NCBI RefSeq assembly: GCF_020400825.1
Contig: NZ_JAINVH010000028.1
Span: forward strand, 46,403-110,402
Length of the DNA stretch: 64,000 nt
Origin: Streptomyces sp. HPF1205
Lineage (GTDB): Bacteria; Actinomycetota; Actinomycetes; Streptomycetales; Streptomycetaceae
Direction of reading: 5' to 3'
Below the pieces are notes generated by a model that was given only the letters and a program-made list of their open reading frames with translations, had not been told where the DNA came from and searched no databases. Made by a program: the position numbers and the translations under genes. Of this stretch, positions 16,069-24,428 are shown piece after piece (positions within the stretch are counted from its first letter, which is position 1; every line of letters starts with the position of its first letter).

Positions 16069-16824
16069 ATGTCGCAGTGGCTCGCGCTGCTGATCGCCAT
16101 GATCGCCGTGTGCGCGGTCGTCCTGACCGTCGTGGTGATCAGGCAGCGCAGGATCGGGGACGACGACGATCCGTCGCAGACACCGGATGTCATCGAGTAC
16201 ATGACCATGATGATCGGGGTGATCTACGCGATCGTGCTGGGCCTGGCGATCGCCGGGGTGTGGGAGGCCAGGGGCTCGGCGCAGGACGCGGTGCGGGCCG
16301 AGGCCCAGGCGCTGCACGAGGTGAAGGCCAGGGTGCAGGTGTATCCGCCGGCGGTACGCGACAAGGTGCGTGCCGACGTGGACATTTACGCCCAGTACGT
16401 GGCCGACCACGAGTGGCCGTACATGAAGAAGCACGGCGACCTGTCGGCCAGGGGCACCGCGCTGCTGGACCAGGTGCGCGCCGACGTCACCCGGTTCGAC
16501 CCCAAGTCGGACCTGGCGGCGCAGGCGTACCAGCCGGTGGTGGACCAGGTCGCCGCCGCCGACGAGGCGCGCACCGCCCGCGGGCAGAACGCGGGCTCGA
16601 CGATGCCGGCGATGGTGTGGTTCGGACTGATCGTCGGTGCGCTGGTGACGGTCGGCCTGGTCTTCGTGCTGCAGATCCGGCGCTCGGCCCGGGAGTTGCT
16701 GCTGGCCGGGCTGTTCAGCGCCCTGATCGCCTTCCTGCTGTTCCTGATCTGGGACCTGGACGATCCCTTCGGCTCGGGCCTCGCGGTCTCCGCCGACACC
16801 ATCAGGAACGTGGTGCTCGGGTAG
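16069..16824 (+). CDS. DUF4239-like integral membrane protein
   Basis: 251-aa membrane protein with the DUF4239 (bestrophin-like) layout. N-terminal TM WLALLIAMIAVCAVVLTVVV, second TM MMIGVIYAIVLGLAIAGVW (about 48-66), a long helical soluble middle, then two TM near the C-terminus (MVWFGLIVGALVTVGLVFVL and LLAGLFSALIAFLLFLIW). ATG 16069 is chosen because GAGGGGGA ends 7 nt upstream; TTG 16063 is a minor alternative. Function of the family is unknown. Confidence 0.85.
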   Translation: MSQWLALLIAMIAVCAVVLTVVVIRQRRIGDDDDPSQTPDVIEYMTMMIGVIYAIVLGLAIAGVWEARGSAQDAVRAEAQALHEVKARVQVYPPAVRDKVRADVDIYAQYVADHEWPYMKKHGDLSARGTALLDQVRADVTRFDPKSDLAAQAYQPVVDQVAAADEARTARGQNAGSTMPAMVWFGLIVGALVTVGLVFVLQIRRSARELLLAGLFSALIAFLLFLIWDLDDPFGSGLAVSADTIRNVVLG

Positions 16825-16859
16825 CCGCCCGGTACGGCCGCGGCGCGCGCAGGACGAAA

Positions 16860-16892
16860 GGAGCGGTTCCCCCAGGTCGGGGGAACCGCTCC
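16860..16892. terminator. Bidirectional terminator, 14-bp perfect stem
   Basis: GGAGCGGTTCCCCC (16860-16873) pairs perfectly with GGGGGAACCGCTCC (16879-16892) around loop AGGTC. It lies between the convergent DUF4239-like and encapsulin genes and would terminate both. Confidence 0.9.
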
Positions 16893-16935
16893 TGTTCCGT
16901 GCCGCGGGCCCTTGCGGGGCCCGCGGCCGGTCCGC

Positions 16936-18357
16936 TCAGCGCCAGTTCGCCACGTTCACGTTCTCCAGCACGCCCAGCGCGTCCGGCACCAGCACCGCGA
17001 CCGAGAAGTAGGTGCTGACCAGGTAGCTGATGACGGCCTTCTCGTCGATGCCCATGAAGCGGACGTTGAGCCCGGGCTCGTACTCGTCGGGCAGGCCGGT
17101 CTGGTTGAGGCCGATCACGCCCTGGTTGTCCTCGCCGGTACGCACGGCGATGACCGAGCTGGTCCGCGCCGCGGTGACCGGGATCTTGTTGCAGCTCAGG
17201 ATCGGGATGCCGCGCCAGGCGGGAACGGTCGAGCCGGCCACCTCCACCGGGTCGGGGTAGATGCCGCGGCGGGTGCACTCGCGGCCGAATGCGGCGATGG
17301 TCCTGGGGTGGGCGAACAGGAAGCGGGTGCCGCGGCGGCGGGTGATCAGCTCGTCGAAGTCGTCCGGCAGCGGCGGGCCGGCGTGCGGCTGGATCCGCTG
17401 GTCGTACTCGGCGTTGTGGAGCAGCCCGAACTCCGGGTTGTTGACCATCTCGTGCTCTTGCCGCTCGCGCAGCGCCTCGACGGTGAGCTTGAGTTGCTGC
17501 TCGGTCTGGTTCATCGGCTCGTTGTAGAGGTCGGCGACCCTGGTGTGCACGCGCAGCACGGTCTGGGCGACGCTCAGTTCGTACTCGCGCGGCTTGACCT
17601 CGTAGTCCACGAAGGTGCTGTGCAGGGCGGGCTCGCCCTTGTGACCCGAGGTCAGCTCGATGTCGGCCTCGCCGCGCCTGTTCGTGCGCTGCTTGGGCAG
17701 GGCGCGGAACGCCGCCAGGTGCTCGGACAGCTCCGGCAACCGCCCCTGCAGTGCCTCCAGGTCGGCGCGGGTGAGCGCCAGGACGGTGGTCGCGGCCGCC
17801 GCCCGGGCGGTGAACTCCCAGGTGCCGTCGCCGGACAGCAGGGCGTCCGCGCCGAAGTGGTCGCCGTCCGCCAGCACGCCGAGGCGGGTCTGCTCCCCGT
17901 ACGGCCCCTCGCCGAGCTGCTCGACCTTGCCGTGCGCGATCAGGTAGACGGTGTGGGCGGGCTGCCCGGCCTGCGCGAGGACCGCTCCCGGTTCGAACTC
18001 CCGCTGGACGAAGCGGTCCGCCAGCGCGGTGAGCCCCTCGTCGCTGTCGAACGAGCGCAGCGGCGCCAGCTCGCCCAGCTCCCGCGGGATCACCCGGACC
18101 TCGGAGCCGGTCTTCACGAACGTCACCCGCCCGTCACCCACCGCGTAACTCAGCCGGCGGTTGACCCGGTACGTGCCCGCGGTGACCTGGACCCAGGGGA
18201 GCACCTTCAGCAGCCAGCGCGAGGAGATGCCCTGCATCTGCGGGGCGGACTTCGTGGTCGTGGCGAGATTCCGCGCCGCGGCGGTGTCGAGACTGGTTCG
18301 TCCCTGTCCGTCCCGCGGTTCTCCTTGCGCGGTCTCCTGCCCCGCATCAACCGACAT
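16936..18357 (-). CDS. Family 2B encapsulin shell protein (EshA-like) with cyclic-nucleotide-binding domain
   Basis: 473-aa homologue of Streptomyces EshA-type proteins, now classed as family 2B encapsulin shells: HK97-fold subunits assembling a cage, with an inserted cNMP-binding domain. The cNMP domain spans about residues 115-205 (FEPGAVLAQAGQPAHTVYLI, then ADGDHFGADALL and a beta strand before ALTRADLEAL). The HK97-fold C-terminal half contains LHSTFVDYEVKPREYELS and ends NVNVANWR. Cargo of this family is usually encoded next door, for example 2-methylisoborneol synthase; no terpene cyclase or other known cargo is adjacent. Single gene with its own upstream region. Confidence 0.93.
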   Translation of the reverse strand: MSVDAGQETAQGEPRDGQGRTSLDTAAARNLATTTKSAPQMQGISSRWLLKVLPWVQVTAGTYRVNRRLSYAVGDGRVTFVKTGSEVRVIPRELGELAPLRSFDSDEGLTALADRFVQREFEPGAVLAQAGQPAHTVYLIAHGKVEQLGEGPYGEQTRLGVLADGDHFGADALLSGDGTWEFTARAAAATTVLALTRADLEALQGRLPELSEHLAAFRALPKQRTNRRGEADIELTSGHKGEPALHSTFVDYEVKPREYELSVAQTVLRVHTRVADLYNEPMNQTEQQLKLTVEALRERQEHEMVNNPEFGLLHNAEYDQRIQPHAGPPLPDDFDELITRRRGTRFLFAHPRTIAAFGRECTRRGIYPDPVEVAGSTVPAWRGIPILSCNKIPVTAARTSSVIAVRTGEDNQGVIGLNQTGLPDEYEPGLNVRFMGIDEKAVISYLVSTYFSVAVLVPDALGVLENVNVANWR

Positions 18358-18526
18358 GGGCTGTCCTTCCCATCAGGGGGTGATACGGCCCTCATTGTTT
18401 CCGTGACGCAGGGTGCTGCCTATTGCCGGATCGAGTGAGAATACTTTCCGAAATCCTGGTATTCGCCGCTGACCTGGCCGGACGCGAGCCCGTCCGCGGC
18501 CCGTACGCAGCCTGCCGGCGGCCCGC

Positions 18527-19207
18527 CTACAGCGCTTCGACGATCCCGGCGCGGTCGGGCTGCGTCTGCTGACCCGGAAGGGGCAGGGGTACGGCGGCGT
18601 AGGCGGCCTTCAGCGCCGCCCGGCGCTCCCGCCGGAACACGTAAGCGGCGAAGCCGCCCGCGGCCAGCAGCGCGGCGAACGACATCGCCGTACCCAGCCA
18701 GCTCGCGCCCAGCCACTCGCCGCCGATCCAGCCCAGGCCCACGCTGTACGTCGCCCAGCACACCCCGGCCACCGCCGACCAGGGCAGGAACTCCCGGGGG
18801 CGGCGCCGGGCCGCGCCCGCGCACAGGCTGACCACGCTGCGGCCCGCGGGGGCGAAACGGGCGAGCACGACCAGTGCCCCGCCGCCGCCGGTCAGCACCT
18901 GGCCGAGCCGCTCGTGCGCCGACGCCAGCCGCCGCGATGCCGCGACCCGGCTCTCGAACCAGTCCCCGCCGCGGAACGCCAGCCGGTACGCCAGCAGGTC
19001 GCCCGCGCAGGAGGCCGCGGCGGCGCACACCAGCAGCGCGAACACGTCGAGGAAGTCGTCACCGGGCGCGGACGATCCGGCGGTGGCCGCGCTGATCACC
19101 AGCATTCCGCTGGGCAGCACCGGCAGGAAGACGTCGAGCAGGACGGACAGCGCCACCAGGGCGTAGATCCAGGGCCAGTCGAAGAGAGAGCCCAGGCCCT
19201 GCAGCAC
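18527..19207 (-). CDS. DedA family membrane protein
   Basis: 226-aa membrane protein of the DedA/SNARE-associated family, implicated in lipid-carrier or phospholipid flipping. It shows PWIYALVALSVLLDVFLPVLPS (first TM and re-entrant loop), a soluble loop with RLASAHERLGQVL, then ARFAPAGRSVVSLCAGAARR (the R-x3-G/R motif region, about 125-145) and two C-terminal TM. GTG 19207 with GAGGAGG just upstream; the longer frame has no ribosome site. The acidic E/D usual before the loop is present as D in VLLDVFLP. Basic, helical tail. Confidence 0.88.
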   Translation of the reverse strand: MLQGLGSLFDWPWIYALVALSVLLDVFLPVLPSGMLVISAATAGSSAPGDDFLDVFALLVCAAAASCAGDLLAYRLAFRGGDWFESRVAASRRLASAHERLGQVLTGGGGALVVLARFAPAGRSVVSLCAGAARRRPREFLPWSAVAGVCWATYSVGLGWIGGEWLGASWLGTAMSFAALLAAGGFAAYVFRRERRAALKAAYAAVPLPLPGQQTQPDRAGIVEAL

Positions 19208-19497
19208 CCTGCCTCCTCGTCCTCCGCCAGTCCTGCCCGTGCCGTGCCGTGGTCCCGCGAGTCCGTGCGGAGTACGGTGCCGCTGTCGTTCCGGGAACGG
19301 CGGATCTTGTCCCCCGTCAGCCGTACAGCGTACGCCAGTGATGGCCATCGGTTCCGCCGAGGGCACGTGACGTATCAGACACCTTTCGGCCGCTGTTGGG
19401 ACACGGGGGCGGGCCGCGGGGCACGGGTGTTCCCGGCGGCCCGCCCCGGCGGGAACAGCCGTGCCCCCGCGGGCGGGCGGTGTGCCACAGTGGCGCC

Positions 19498-20364
19498 GTG
19501 ACCGCCCCGACCGCTCTGACCGCCCCGACCGGCGCCGCCCTCGCGCCCGCCGCCTTGCCGTCCGCCTGGTCGCCGTCCGCCCTGCCGTCCACCGCCTCGT
19601 CGTCCTCGCTGCTGCCCGTGGACCGCACGCTCGCCGTCGTGCTGGCGGTGCTGCTGGTCGCGGCGGCGGGCGTCGCCGCGTACGCGCGGCTGGCGGACGC
19701 GCAGGAGAACTACGCCCGCGGCATCGTGTACGCCGGAATCCGCGCGGCCGTCCAGCTCGCGGCGGTCTCGGCGCTCATCGGCTGGGTCGTGAAGCACGAG
19801 GCGGCGCTGCTGGGCTTCGTGGTGCTGATGTTCTCGGTGGCGTCCAGGACCGCGGGGCGGCGGATCACCCGCGACCGGACGTGGTGGTGGGCCTTCGTGC
19901 CGGTCGGCGCCGGGTCGCTGCCGGTGGTGGCGGTGCTGGTCGCGGCGGGGCTGGTGCCGATCGACGGCGTGGCCCTCATCCCCGTGGCGGGCATCCTCAT
20001 CGGCGGCGGGCTGACCGCGACCGTGCTCGGCGGGCGGCGCGCGCTGGAGGAACTGGCCGGGCGGGCAGGCGAGGTGGAGGCCGCGATGGCGCTGGGGTTC
20101 AGCGACCGCGACGCCCGGATGGAGATCGCCCGGCCCGCCGCGTCCGGCGCGCTCGTCCCGGGCCTGGACCAGACGCGGACCGTCGGCCTGGTCACCCTGC
20201 CGGGAGCGTTCGTCGGCATGCTGCTCGGCGGCGCGAGCCCGGTGTCGGCGGGGGCGGTGCAGTTGTTCGTCCTCATCGCGCTCATGGCCGTGCAGGCCGT
20301 TTCGGTCGCCGTGGTGCTGGAACTCGTGGCCCGCGGGCACATCACCCGCCCCGCCCCCGCGTAG
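19498..20364 (+). CDS. fetB: FetB/UPF0014-type ABC transporter permease
   Basis: 288-aa membrane protein of the FetB family (iron-export permease in E. coli, normally with ATPase FetA). After an Ala/Thr/Pro-rich N-terminus, six or seven TM follow; typical are ARGIVYAGIRAAVQLAAVS (about 78-96), LIPVAGILIGGGLTATVL and the signature TRTVGLVTLPGAFVGMLLGG (about 225-244). GTG 19498 has no ribosome site; CACAGT ends 6 nt before it, like other leaderless starts here. No ATPase gene is adjacent, so it must use a partner from elsewhere. Confidence 0.88.
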   Translation: MTAPTALTAPTGAALAPAALPSAWSPSALPSTASSSSLLPVDRTLAVVLAVLLVAAAGVAAYARLADAQENYARGIVYAGIRAAVQLAAVSALIGWVVKHEAALLGFVVLMFSVASRTAGRRITRDRTWWWAFVPVGAGSLPVVAVLVAAGLVPIDGVALIPVAGILIGGGLTATVLGGRRALEELAGRAGEVEAAMALGFSDRDARMEIARPAASGALVPGLDQTRTVGLVTLPGAFVGMLLGGASPVSAGAVQLFVLIALMAVQAVSVAVVLELVARGHITRPAPA

Positions 20365-20379
20365 TCCCGCGCGGCCCCC

Positions 20380-20385
20380 GTACAC
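20380..20385 (+). promoter_or_regulatory. -10-like box of the Mn riboswitch transcript
   Basis: TACACT at 20380-20385 lies about 15 nt before the aptamer's first conserved bases, a suitable distance for a transcript starting near 20391. No convincing -35 box. Confidence 0.45.
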
Positions 20386-20390
20386 TGGTC

Positions 20391-20530
20391 GCAGCAGAAG
20401 GGGAGTAGCTCTTCGCCGGACCGTCGACATACTGCCCGGACCGCCGCCCGCGCGGCGGCACCCGGGCCGGCGCCCGGGGGCGGCGCGTGCGTGCACGGGC
20501 CGTCGGCGAGACCTTCGGCCGCAGTGTTCA
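20391..20530 (+). ncRNA. yybP-ykoY manganese riboswitch
   Basis: The leader of the GDT1-type gene contains the three conserved blocks of the yybP-ykoY aptamer in order: AAGGGGAGTAGCT (20398-20410), GTCGACATACTG (20423-20434, compare GUUGACAUACG in B. subtilis yybP) and GGCGAGACCTT (20505-20515). A long GC-rich helix separates the second and third blocks. This class binds Mn2+ and usually switches on Mn exporters. About 76 nt separate the aptamer and start codon, room for an expression platform near the ribosome site. Gene context agrees with the RNA family. Confidence 0.9.
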
Positions 20531-20605
20531 CACGCTGCCGTGCCGAAGCGACCCCGAATCCGCGGTCCAGGGCACGGCGCCCGACCGATCGAGGACCCGA
20601 ATCCC

Positions 20606-21187
20606 GTGTTCAGCCCGACCGTCATCGCCGTCGTGTTCGGCGTGATCTTCCTTGCCGAGCTGCCCGACAAGACCGCGCTCGCCTCGCTCATGCTGGGCAC
20701 CCGCTACCGCGCCTCGTACGTCTTCGCCGGGGTCGCCGCCGCCTTCGTCGTCCACGTGGCGCTCGCCATCGCCGCGGGCAGCCTGCTCACGCTGCTGCCG
20801 CACCGCCTGGTGCAAGGTGTGGTGGGCCTGCTCTTCCTCGGCGGCGCGGCCATGCTGCTGCTGTCCAGGGGCGAGGAGGACGAGGAGGTCAGGGCGCCGT
20901 CCTCGCAGAGCTTCTGGAAGGTCGCGGGAGCCGGCTTCACGCTGATCCTGGTGGCCGAGTTCGGCGACCTCACCCAGATCATGACCGCCAACCTCGCGGC
21001 CCGCTACGGCGACCCGGTCTCCGTCGCCATCGGCGCCGTCCTGGGCCTGTGGGCGGTGGCCGCGCTCGGCATCTTCGGCGGGCAGCTCCTGATGAGGCGG
21101 GTCCCGCTGCGGCTGATCACGAAGATCGCGGCGGCGGTGATGGTGGTACTGGCCGGATTCAGCCTGTACGAGGCGGCGGCCGGGTGA
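20606..21187 (+). CDS. GDT1/TMEM165 (UPF0016) family Mn2+/Ca2+ exporter
   Basis: 193-aa six-TM protein with the two inverted family signatures, FLAELPDKTALASL near residue 15 and LVAEFGDLTQIMTANLAA near 118. The acidic residues of the E-x-x-D-(K/L)-T motifs are the cation sites. The family exports Mn2+ (MneA/MntX-like) or exchanges Ca2+/Mn2+ for H+. I chose GTG 20606 because it gives the standard MFSPTVIAVVFG start and GAGGA lies 10 nt upstream; a longer frame reaches 20540. Controlled by the Mn riboswitch just upstream. Confidence 0.93.
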   Translation: MFSPTVIAVVFGVIFLAELPDKTALASLMLGTRYRASYVFAGVAAAFVVHVALAIAAGSLLTLLPHRLVQGVVGLLFLGGAAMLLLSRGEEDEEVRAPSSQSFWKVAGAGFTLILVAEFGDLTQIMTANLAARYGDPVSVAIGAVLGLWAVAALGIFGGQLLMRRVPLRLITKIAAAVMVVLAGFSLYEAAAG

Positions 21188-21342
21188 GGCGCGAGGGCCT
21201 GGCCGGGGCCTGAGCCGGGGCCGGCCCGGCCGGGGCCCGGCCGCACGGCTGCGTTCGGGGCCAGGTGGGGCGGAGCCCGCCGGCCGGGTGCGGCCGGCCG
21301 CCGCCGCTCGCGGGCCGCCGTCCAGGAACGGCCCGCGAGCGG

Positions 21343-22002
21343 TCAGCGGACGGTCACGTGGAGGCCGCTGTCAGGATCGGCCGCCACGAGTACGTGGTCC
21401 AGCGACGGGACGTGGGCGGTGGGCCCGTGGGCCGCCGCGCGGGGGCCGACGCCGACGACCCGCATCCCGGCCGCCTTGGCCGCCGCGATGCCGACTTCGG
21501 CGTCCTCGAAGACCAGGCACTCCTCGGGGGCGAAGCCCAGCTCCGCGGCGCCCTTGAGGAAGCCCTCGGGGTCCGGCTTGCTCGCGCTGACCCGCTCGGA
21601 GGTCACCAGCACCGGCGGCAGCGGCAGCCCGGCGGCGCCCATCCGGGCCCGGGCCAGCGCCTCGCTCGCCGAGGTGACCAGGGCGTGCGGACTGCCCGCC
21701 AGCGCGGCCAGGAACGCCCCGGCGCCCGCGACCGGCACGACGCCGTCCAGGTCGCCGGTCTCCTCGGCGAGCAGGACGGCGTTCTCCGCGAGGTTCTCGG
21801 TCATCGGGCGGTCCGGCAGCAGTTCGGCCATCGTCATGTGGCCCTGCCGCCCGTGCACGACCCTCAGCACCGCCTCGCGGGCCAGGCCGTGGCGCGCCGC
21901 CCACCGGCTCCAGACCCGCTCCACCACCGCGTCGCTGTTCACCAGGGTCCCGTCCATGTCGAGCAGCAGCGCGCGGACGCGGAAGGTGGCCGTGGCCGGC
22001 AT
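21343..22002 (-). CDS. HAD-superfamily sugar-phosphatase-like hydrolase
   Basis: 219-aa HAD phosphatase of the beta-phosphoglucomutase/sugar-phosphatase group. Motif I is ALLLDMDGTLVNSD (about 11-24), helical cap to about residue 85, motif II ALVTSASE (about 105-112), Lys motif VSASKPDPEGFLKGA (about 138-152) and motif IV CLVFEDAEVGIAAAKAAGM (about 162-180). All catalytic residues are present. It is alone on its strand; its promoter probably includes the palindrome near 22.1 kb. The substrate is likely a small phosphosugar or polyol phosphate. Confidence 0.92.
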   Translation of the reverse strand: MPATATFRVRALLLDMDGTLVNSDAVVERVWSRWAARHGLAREAVLRVVHGRQGHMTMAELLPDRPMTENLAENAVLLAEETGDLDGVVPVAGAGAFLAALAGSPHALVTSASEALARARMGAAGLPLPPVLVTSERVSASKPDPEGFLKGAAELGFAPEECLVFEDAEVGIAAAKAAGMRVVGVGPRAAAHGPTAHVPSLDHVLVAADPDSGLHVTVR

Positions 22003-22077
22003 GGTGCTCCCTCGGTACGGGGTCCTGCGGCGGGCTGACGCAGTGGCTCCGCCCGCCGGTCAGGGGAAGCGGGCGGC

Positions 22078-22108
22078 GCCACTTTGTTTCTTCACTATAC
22101 AAAGTGGC
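22078..22108 (-). promoter_or_regulatory. Long inverted repeat overlapping a -10 box (candidate operator)
   Basis: GCCACTTTGT (22078-22087) and ACAAAGTGGC (22099-22108) are perfect 10-bp arms with 11 bp between them, so arm centres are 21 bp (two helical turns) apart. On the minus strand the interval contains TATAGT, a -10-like box reading toward the HAD gene that starts at 22002. It is strikingly A/T-rich against its surroundings. It may be an operator or, less likely, an RNA hairpin. Confidence 0.6.
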
Positions 22109-22242
22109 CGCGGGGGACGCCAGTGCTTCCGGGGAACGGGCGACGACGCTTTGGGTGCGGGCAGGGGACGGCCTGGTTACGGGCAGGGGGTGGCCAGGCG
22201 GGGGCGCGGCCCGGACGGGCCGGACCCGGCGGGGAGGGCGGC

Positions 22243-22809
22243 TCAGCGCTCGTCGGACACGTACTGCAGCAGGCCCCAGGTGAAGTGCGCGAACACGCGG
22301 GTGGGGGTGCCCGGGACGGTCAGGGCCAGGCGGGAGCGCGTCGGGGCGTCCGGCGGCAGGGGGGTCGCGGGCGGGAAGGCGCGGGCGGCGTCGTCGACCG
22401 TGCAGGACCAGGGGACCAGGTCGGCGGCGGTGCGCAGCGGCGGCGGGGGCGTACCGGGGGCGCGGACCAGCCACTCGTTCCAGACCGCGCCGCCGGGAGC
22501 GCACAGGACCTCGAACCGCAGGTCGGGCCACAGCGGCACCGGCCACAGCAGCCCCGTGCAGGTCAGGTCGCCGACCCGCCGCAGCGTCTCTTCCCGCGGC
22601 GGCCCGAGCGCGGTCCGGTACCGCTGCGCGCCGCCGGGGAACGTCCGCGAGTGCACGCGCGCCTGCCACCGCTTGTGGGCCTCGCGCAGGTCGGTGTGGC
22701 TCGCGCCGAGCGTCCGCAGGGCGTCGTCCACGAGTTCCGGCCGGTGGTCGGCCATCCGGCGCAGCAGCACGAGCTGGAACCGGTCGAGGCCGAAGGAGGG
22801 CGCTGGCAC
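22243..22809 (-). CDS. Conserved-looking protein of unknown function (188 aa)
   Basis: Soluble 188-aa protein rich in Pro, Leu and Arg with no signal peptide or recognised domain. The N-terminal half is helical (DRFQLVLLRRMADHRPELVDD), the second half has beta-like stretches around LRFEVLCAPGGAVWNEWLV and ends FAHFTWGLLQYVSDER. The GTG start has no ribosome site, but TAGACT ends 7 nt upstream, fitting a leaderless mRNA. Codon bias is normal, which supports coding. Confidence 0.7.
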   Translation of the reverse strand: MPAPSFGLDRFQLVLLRRMADHRPELVDDALRTLGASHTDLREAHKRWQARVHSRTFPGGAQRYRTALGPPREETLRRVGDLTCTGLLWPVPLWPDLRFEVLCAPGGAVWNEWLVRAPGTPPPPLRTAADLVPWSCTVDDAARAFPPATPLPPDAPTRSRLALTVPGTPTRVFAHFTWGLLQYVSDER

Positions 22810-22908
22810 CCGGACGAGTCTACGCGGGACGCCTTCCGGCCGGTCGCCGCCCGAACCGCGGCCCGCCGGTCCGCGGCCGGGGCGGTGGCCGGTGGCGGTC
22901 GGTGGCCA

Positions 22909-24060
22909 TCAGTGGTGGTAGGGGCCGCCCGTCGCGTTCTCCAGGGCGGCGCGGGTGGCAGGGCCGTAGACGCCGGAGGGGTCGGCGGTGACGCCGTACC
23001 AGAACTGGAACGTGGCGACGGCCTGGCGGGTCCACTCGCCGTACCGGCCGTCGACGGGGCCGTGGTAGGTCCACACCCGGGTGAGGCGGCGCTGGAGGTC
23101 GGCGACCTGCGGGCCGGAGTCGCCGAGCCGCAGGACGGCGGAGGGGGCGGGCGTCAGCGGTCCGTTCGGCGAGGCGCCGGTCGGCGGGGGCTGGGAAGGG
23201 GACGGCGCGGTGGGGGAGGGCGAGGCGGGGGCCGACGCGGTGGGCGTGCCGGACGGGGTGGGCGCGGTCGACGGGGTGGCCGGGGACGGCGTGGGACTCG
23301 GCGACGCGGACGACGGACTCGCGCTCGGCGCCGTCGGCCTCGCGGGCGCGGCATGCCCGCGGCTCGCGGCCGGCGGCGCCGCGTGGGTGCTCGGGGTGGC
23401 CACGTCGGTGGGCAGCTGGACGTCGGGCACGGAGGTCGTACGGTCCGGCTGCGCCAGATCCGTACCGCCCTCCTCCTCGCCCACGATCTGCCCGGTCACC
23501 GCGACCGCCCCCGCGGCCAGCGCCGACGCGGCCACGGCTGCCGCGGCCACCACGATCCGCCGCCTGCGGCGCCGGTGCCTGCCGCGGACGGCGGCAGCCG
23601 CGGCCGCCTCCCTCTCGTACGCGGTGTCACGCTCGGTCAGCGGAAGCAGCGGCACCCGGGCGAGCTCGGCCGTGGGCGGCTCCTCGGGGAACTCCGGCAG
23701 CGGCAGGAGGCCGGTCCGCGCCGCTTCGTCCTCGGGCGCCTCCGCCGCGGCGGACGGCTCGGCCACGTACGGGCGGACCCGCAGCGGATGGAAGCCCTCG
23801 GCGGCCGCGACCGCCTCGGCGCGGCGGGCCGATCGCTCGGCCGCGCGTCTCTCGCCCGCCTCCGGGTCGGCCTCGCCGATGTCCCCGGCGGCGTCCGTGC
23901 CGACGGCCGCGCCGCTTACCGCGTCGAGGCCGTGGTCGCCGCGCGTGTCCGGGTCGTCACGGAAGGCCGCCGCGCCCGGCGCCCGCGGCACGTCCCGCTC
24001 CCGCGCCGGCCCGTCCGGCATCCGCCCCCGCCCGGCCCCCTTCTCCTGCTGCGACGCCAC
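22909..24060 (-). CDS. Membrane-anchored peptidoglycan-binding protein
   Basis: 383-aa protein in four parts. Residues 1-155 are a soluble acidic/charged region; a basic stretch (RGRHRRRRRR) precedes a single TM, IVVAAAAVAASALAAGAVAV, near 165-190. A Ser/Pro/Thr-rich spacer runs to about 310, and the C-terminal 65 residues are a PG_binding_1 domain (LRLGDSGPQVADLQRRL, DGRYGEWTRQAVATFQ, YGPATRAAL). Topology implies cytoplasmic N-terminus with the binding domain reaching the wall. GTG 24060 is chosen because GGGAGGGGA lies 4 nt upstream. The cytoplasmic part has no recognised partner domain. Confidence 0.85.
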   Translation of the reverse strand: MASQQEKGAGRGRMPDGPARERDVPRAPGAAAFRDDPDTRGDHGLDAVSGAAVGTDAAGDIGEADPEAGERRAAERSARRAEAVAAAEGFHPLRVRPYVAEPSAAAEAPEDEAARTGLLPLPEFPEEPPTAELARVPLLPLTERDTAYEREAAAAAAVRGRHRRRRRRIVVAAAAVAASALAAGAVAVTGQIVGEEEGGTDLAQPDRTTSVPDVQLPTDVATPSTHAAPPAASRGHAAPARPTAPSASPSSASPSPTPSPATPSTAPTPSGTPTASAPASPSPTAPSPSQPPPTGASPNGPLTPAPSAVLRLGDSGPQVADLQRRLTRVWTYHGPVDGRYGEWTRQAVATFQFWYGVTADPSGVYGPATRAALENATGGPYHH

Positions 24061-24207
24061 TGGGTCCCCTCCCACGATGGGTTCACTTGTTCGTGAAGCC
24101 AGGGCGATTATGCCCACTGCGGGTCCCGGCGCGCAGACGTTCCCCTTCCCGCCGGGCTCGCGCCCCGCGCGGAACCGACCGCGACCCGTGGGTCATACCC
24201 GTTCGAA

Positions 24208-24366
24208 CAGTGGGAATCCGGACCAGTGGGAATGCGGTCCAGTGGGGTCCGGGGCCGCCGGCGTCCGGGATGGGCGGGATCCGGACCGGCGGGATCCGGA
24301 CCCAGGACGTTCGGTCAGGAGAGACCGGACCCAGGACGTCCGGCCGGGACAGACCGGACCGGGGAC
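24208..24366 (+). repeat. Degenerate direct repeats upstream of the DHA2 pump
   Basis: A stretch with overlapping short repeats: cagtgggaatccggac and variants (24208-24250), gcgggatccggacc (twice, 24274-24300) and gaccggacccaggacgt (24295-24340, twice). It fills most of the 368-bp gap between the peptidoglycan-binding gene and the transporter. The rest of the gap contains nothing else obvious. Confidence 0.8.
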
Positions 24367-24428
24367 CTCCCGGGCCGGGCAGGCCGGGAGATCCGGACCT
24401 CGGGGGATCGAGGCGAGGGAGCTGTTCC

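Noticed and set aside
18358..18526. Terpene cyclase or other encapsulin cargo gene next to the shell gene
   Set aside because: No open frame with cyclase motifs (DDxxD, NSE) exists here; the next gene is a DedA protein.
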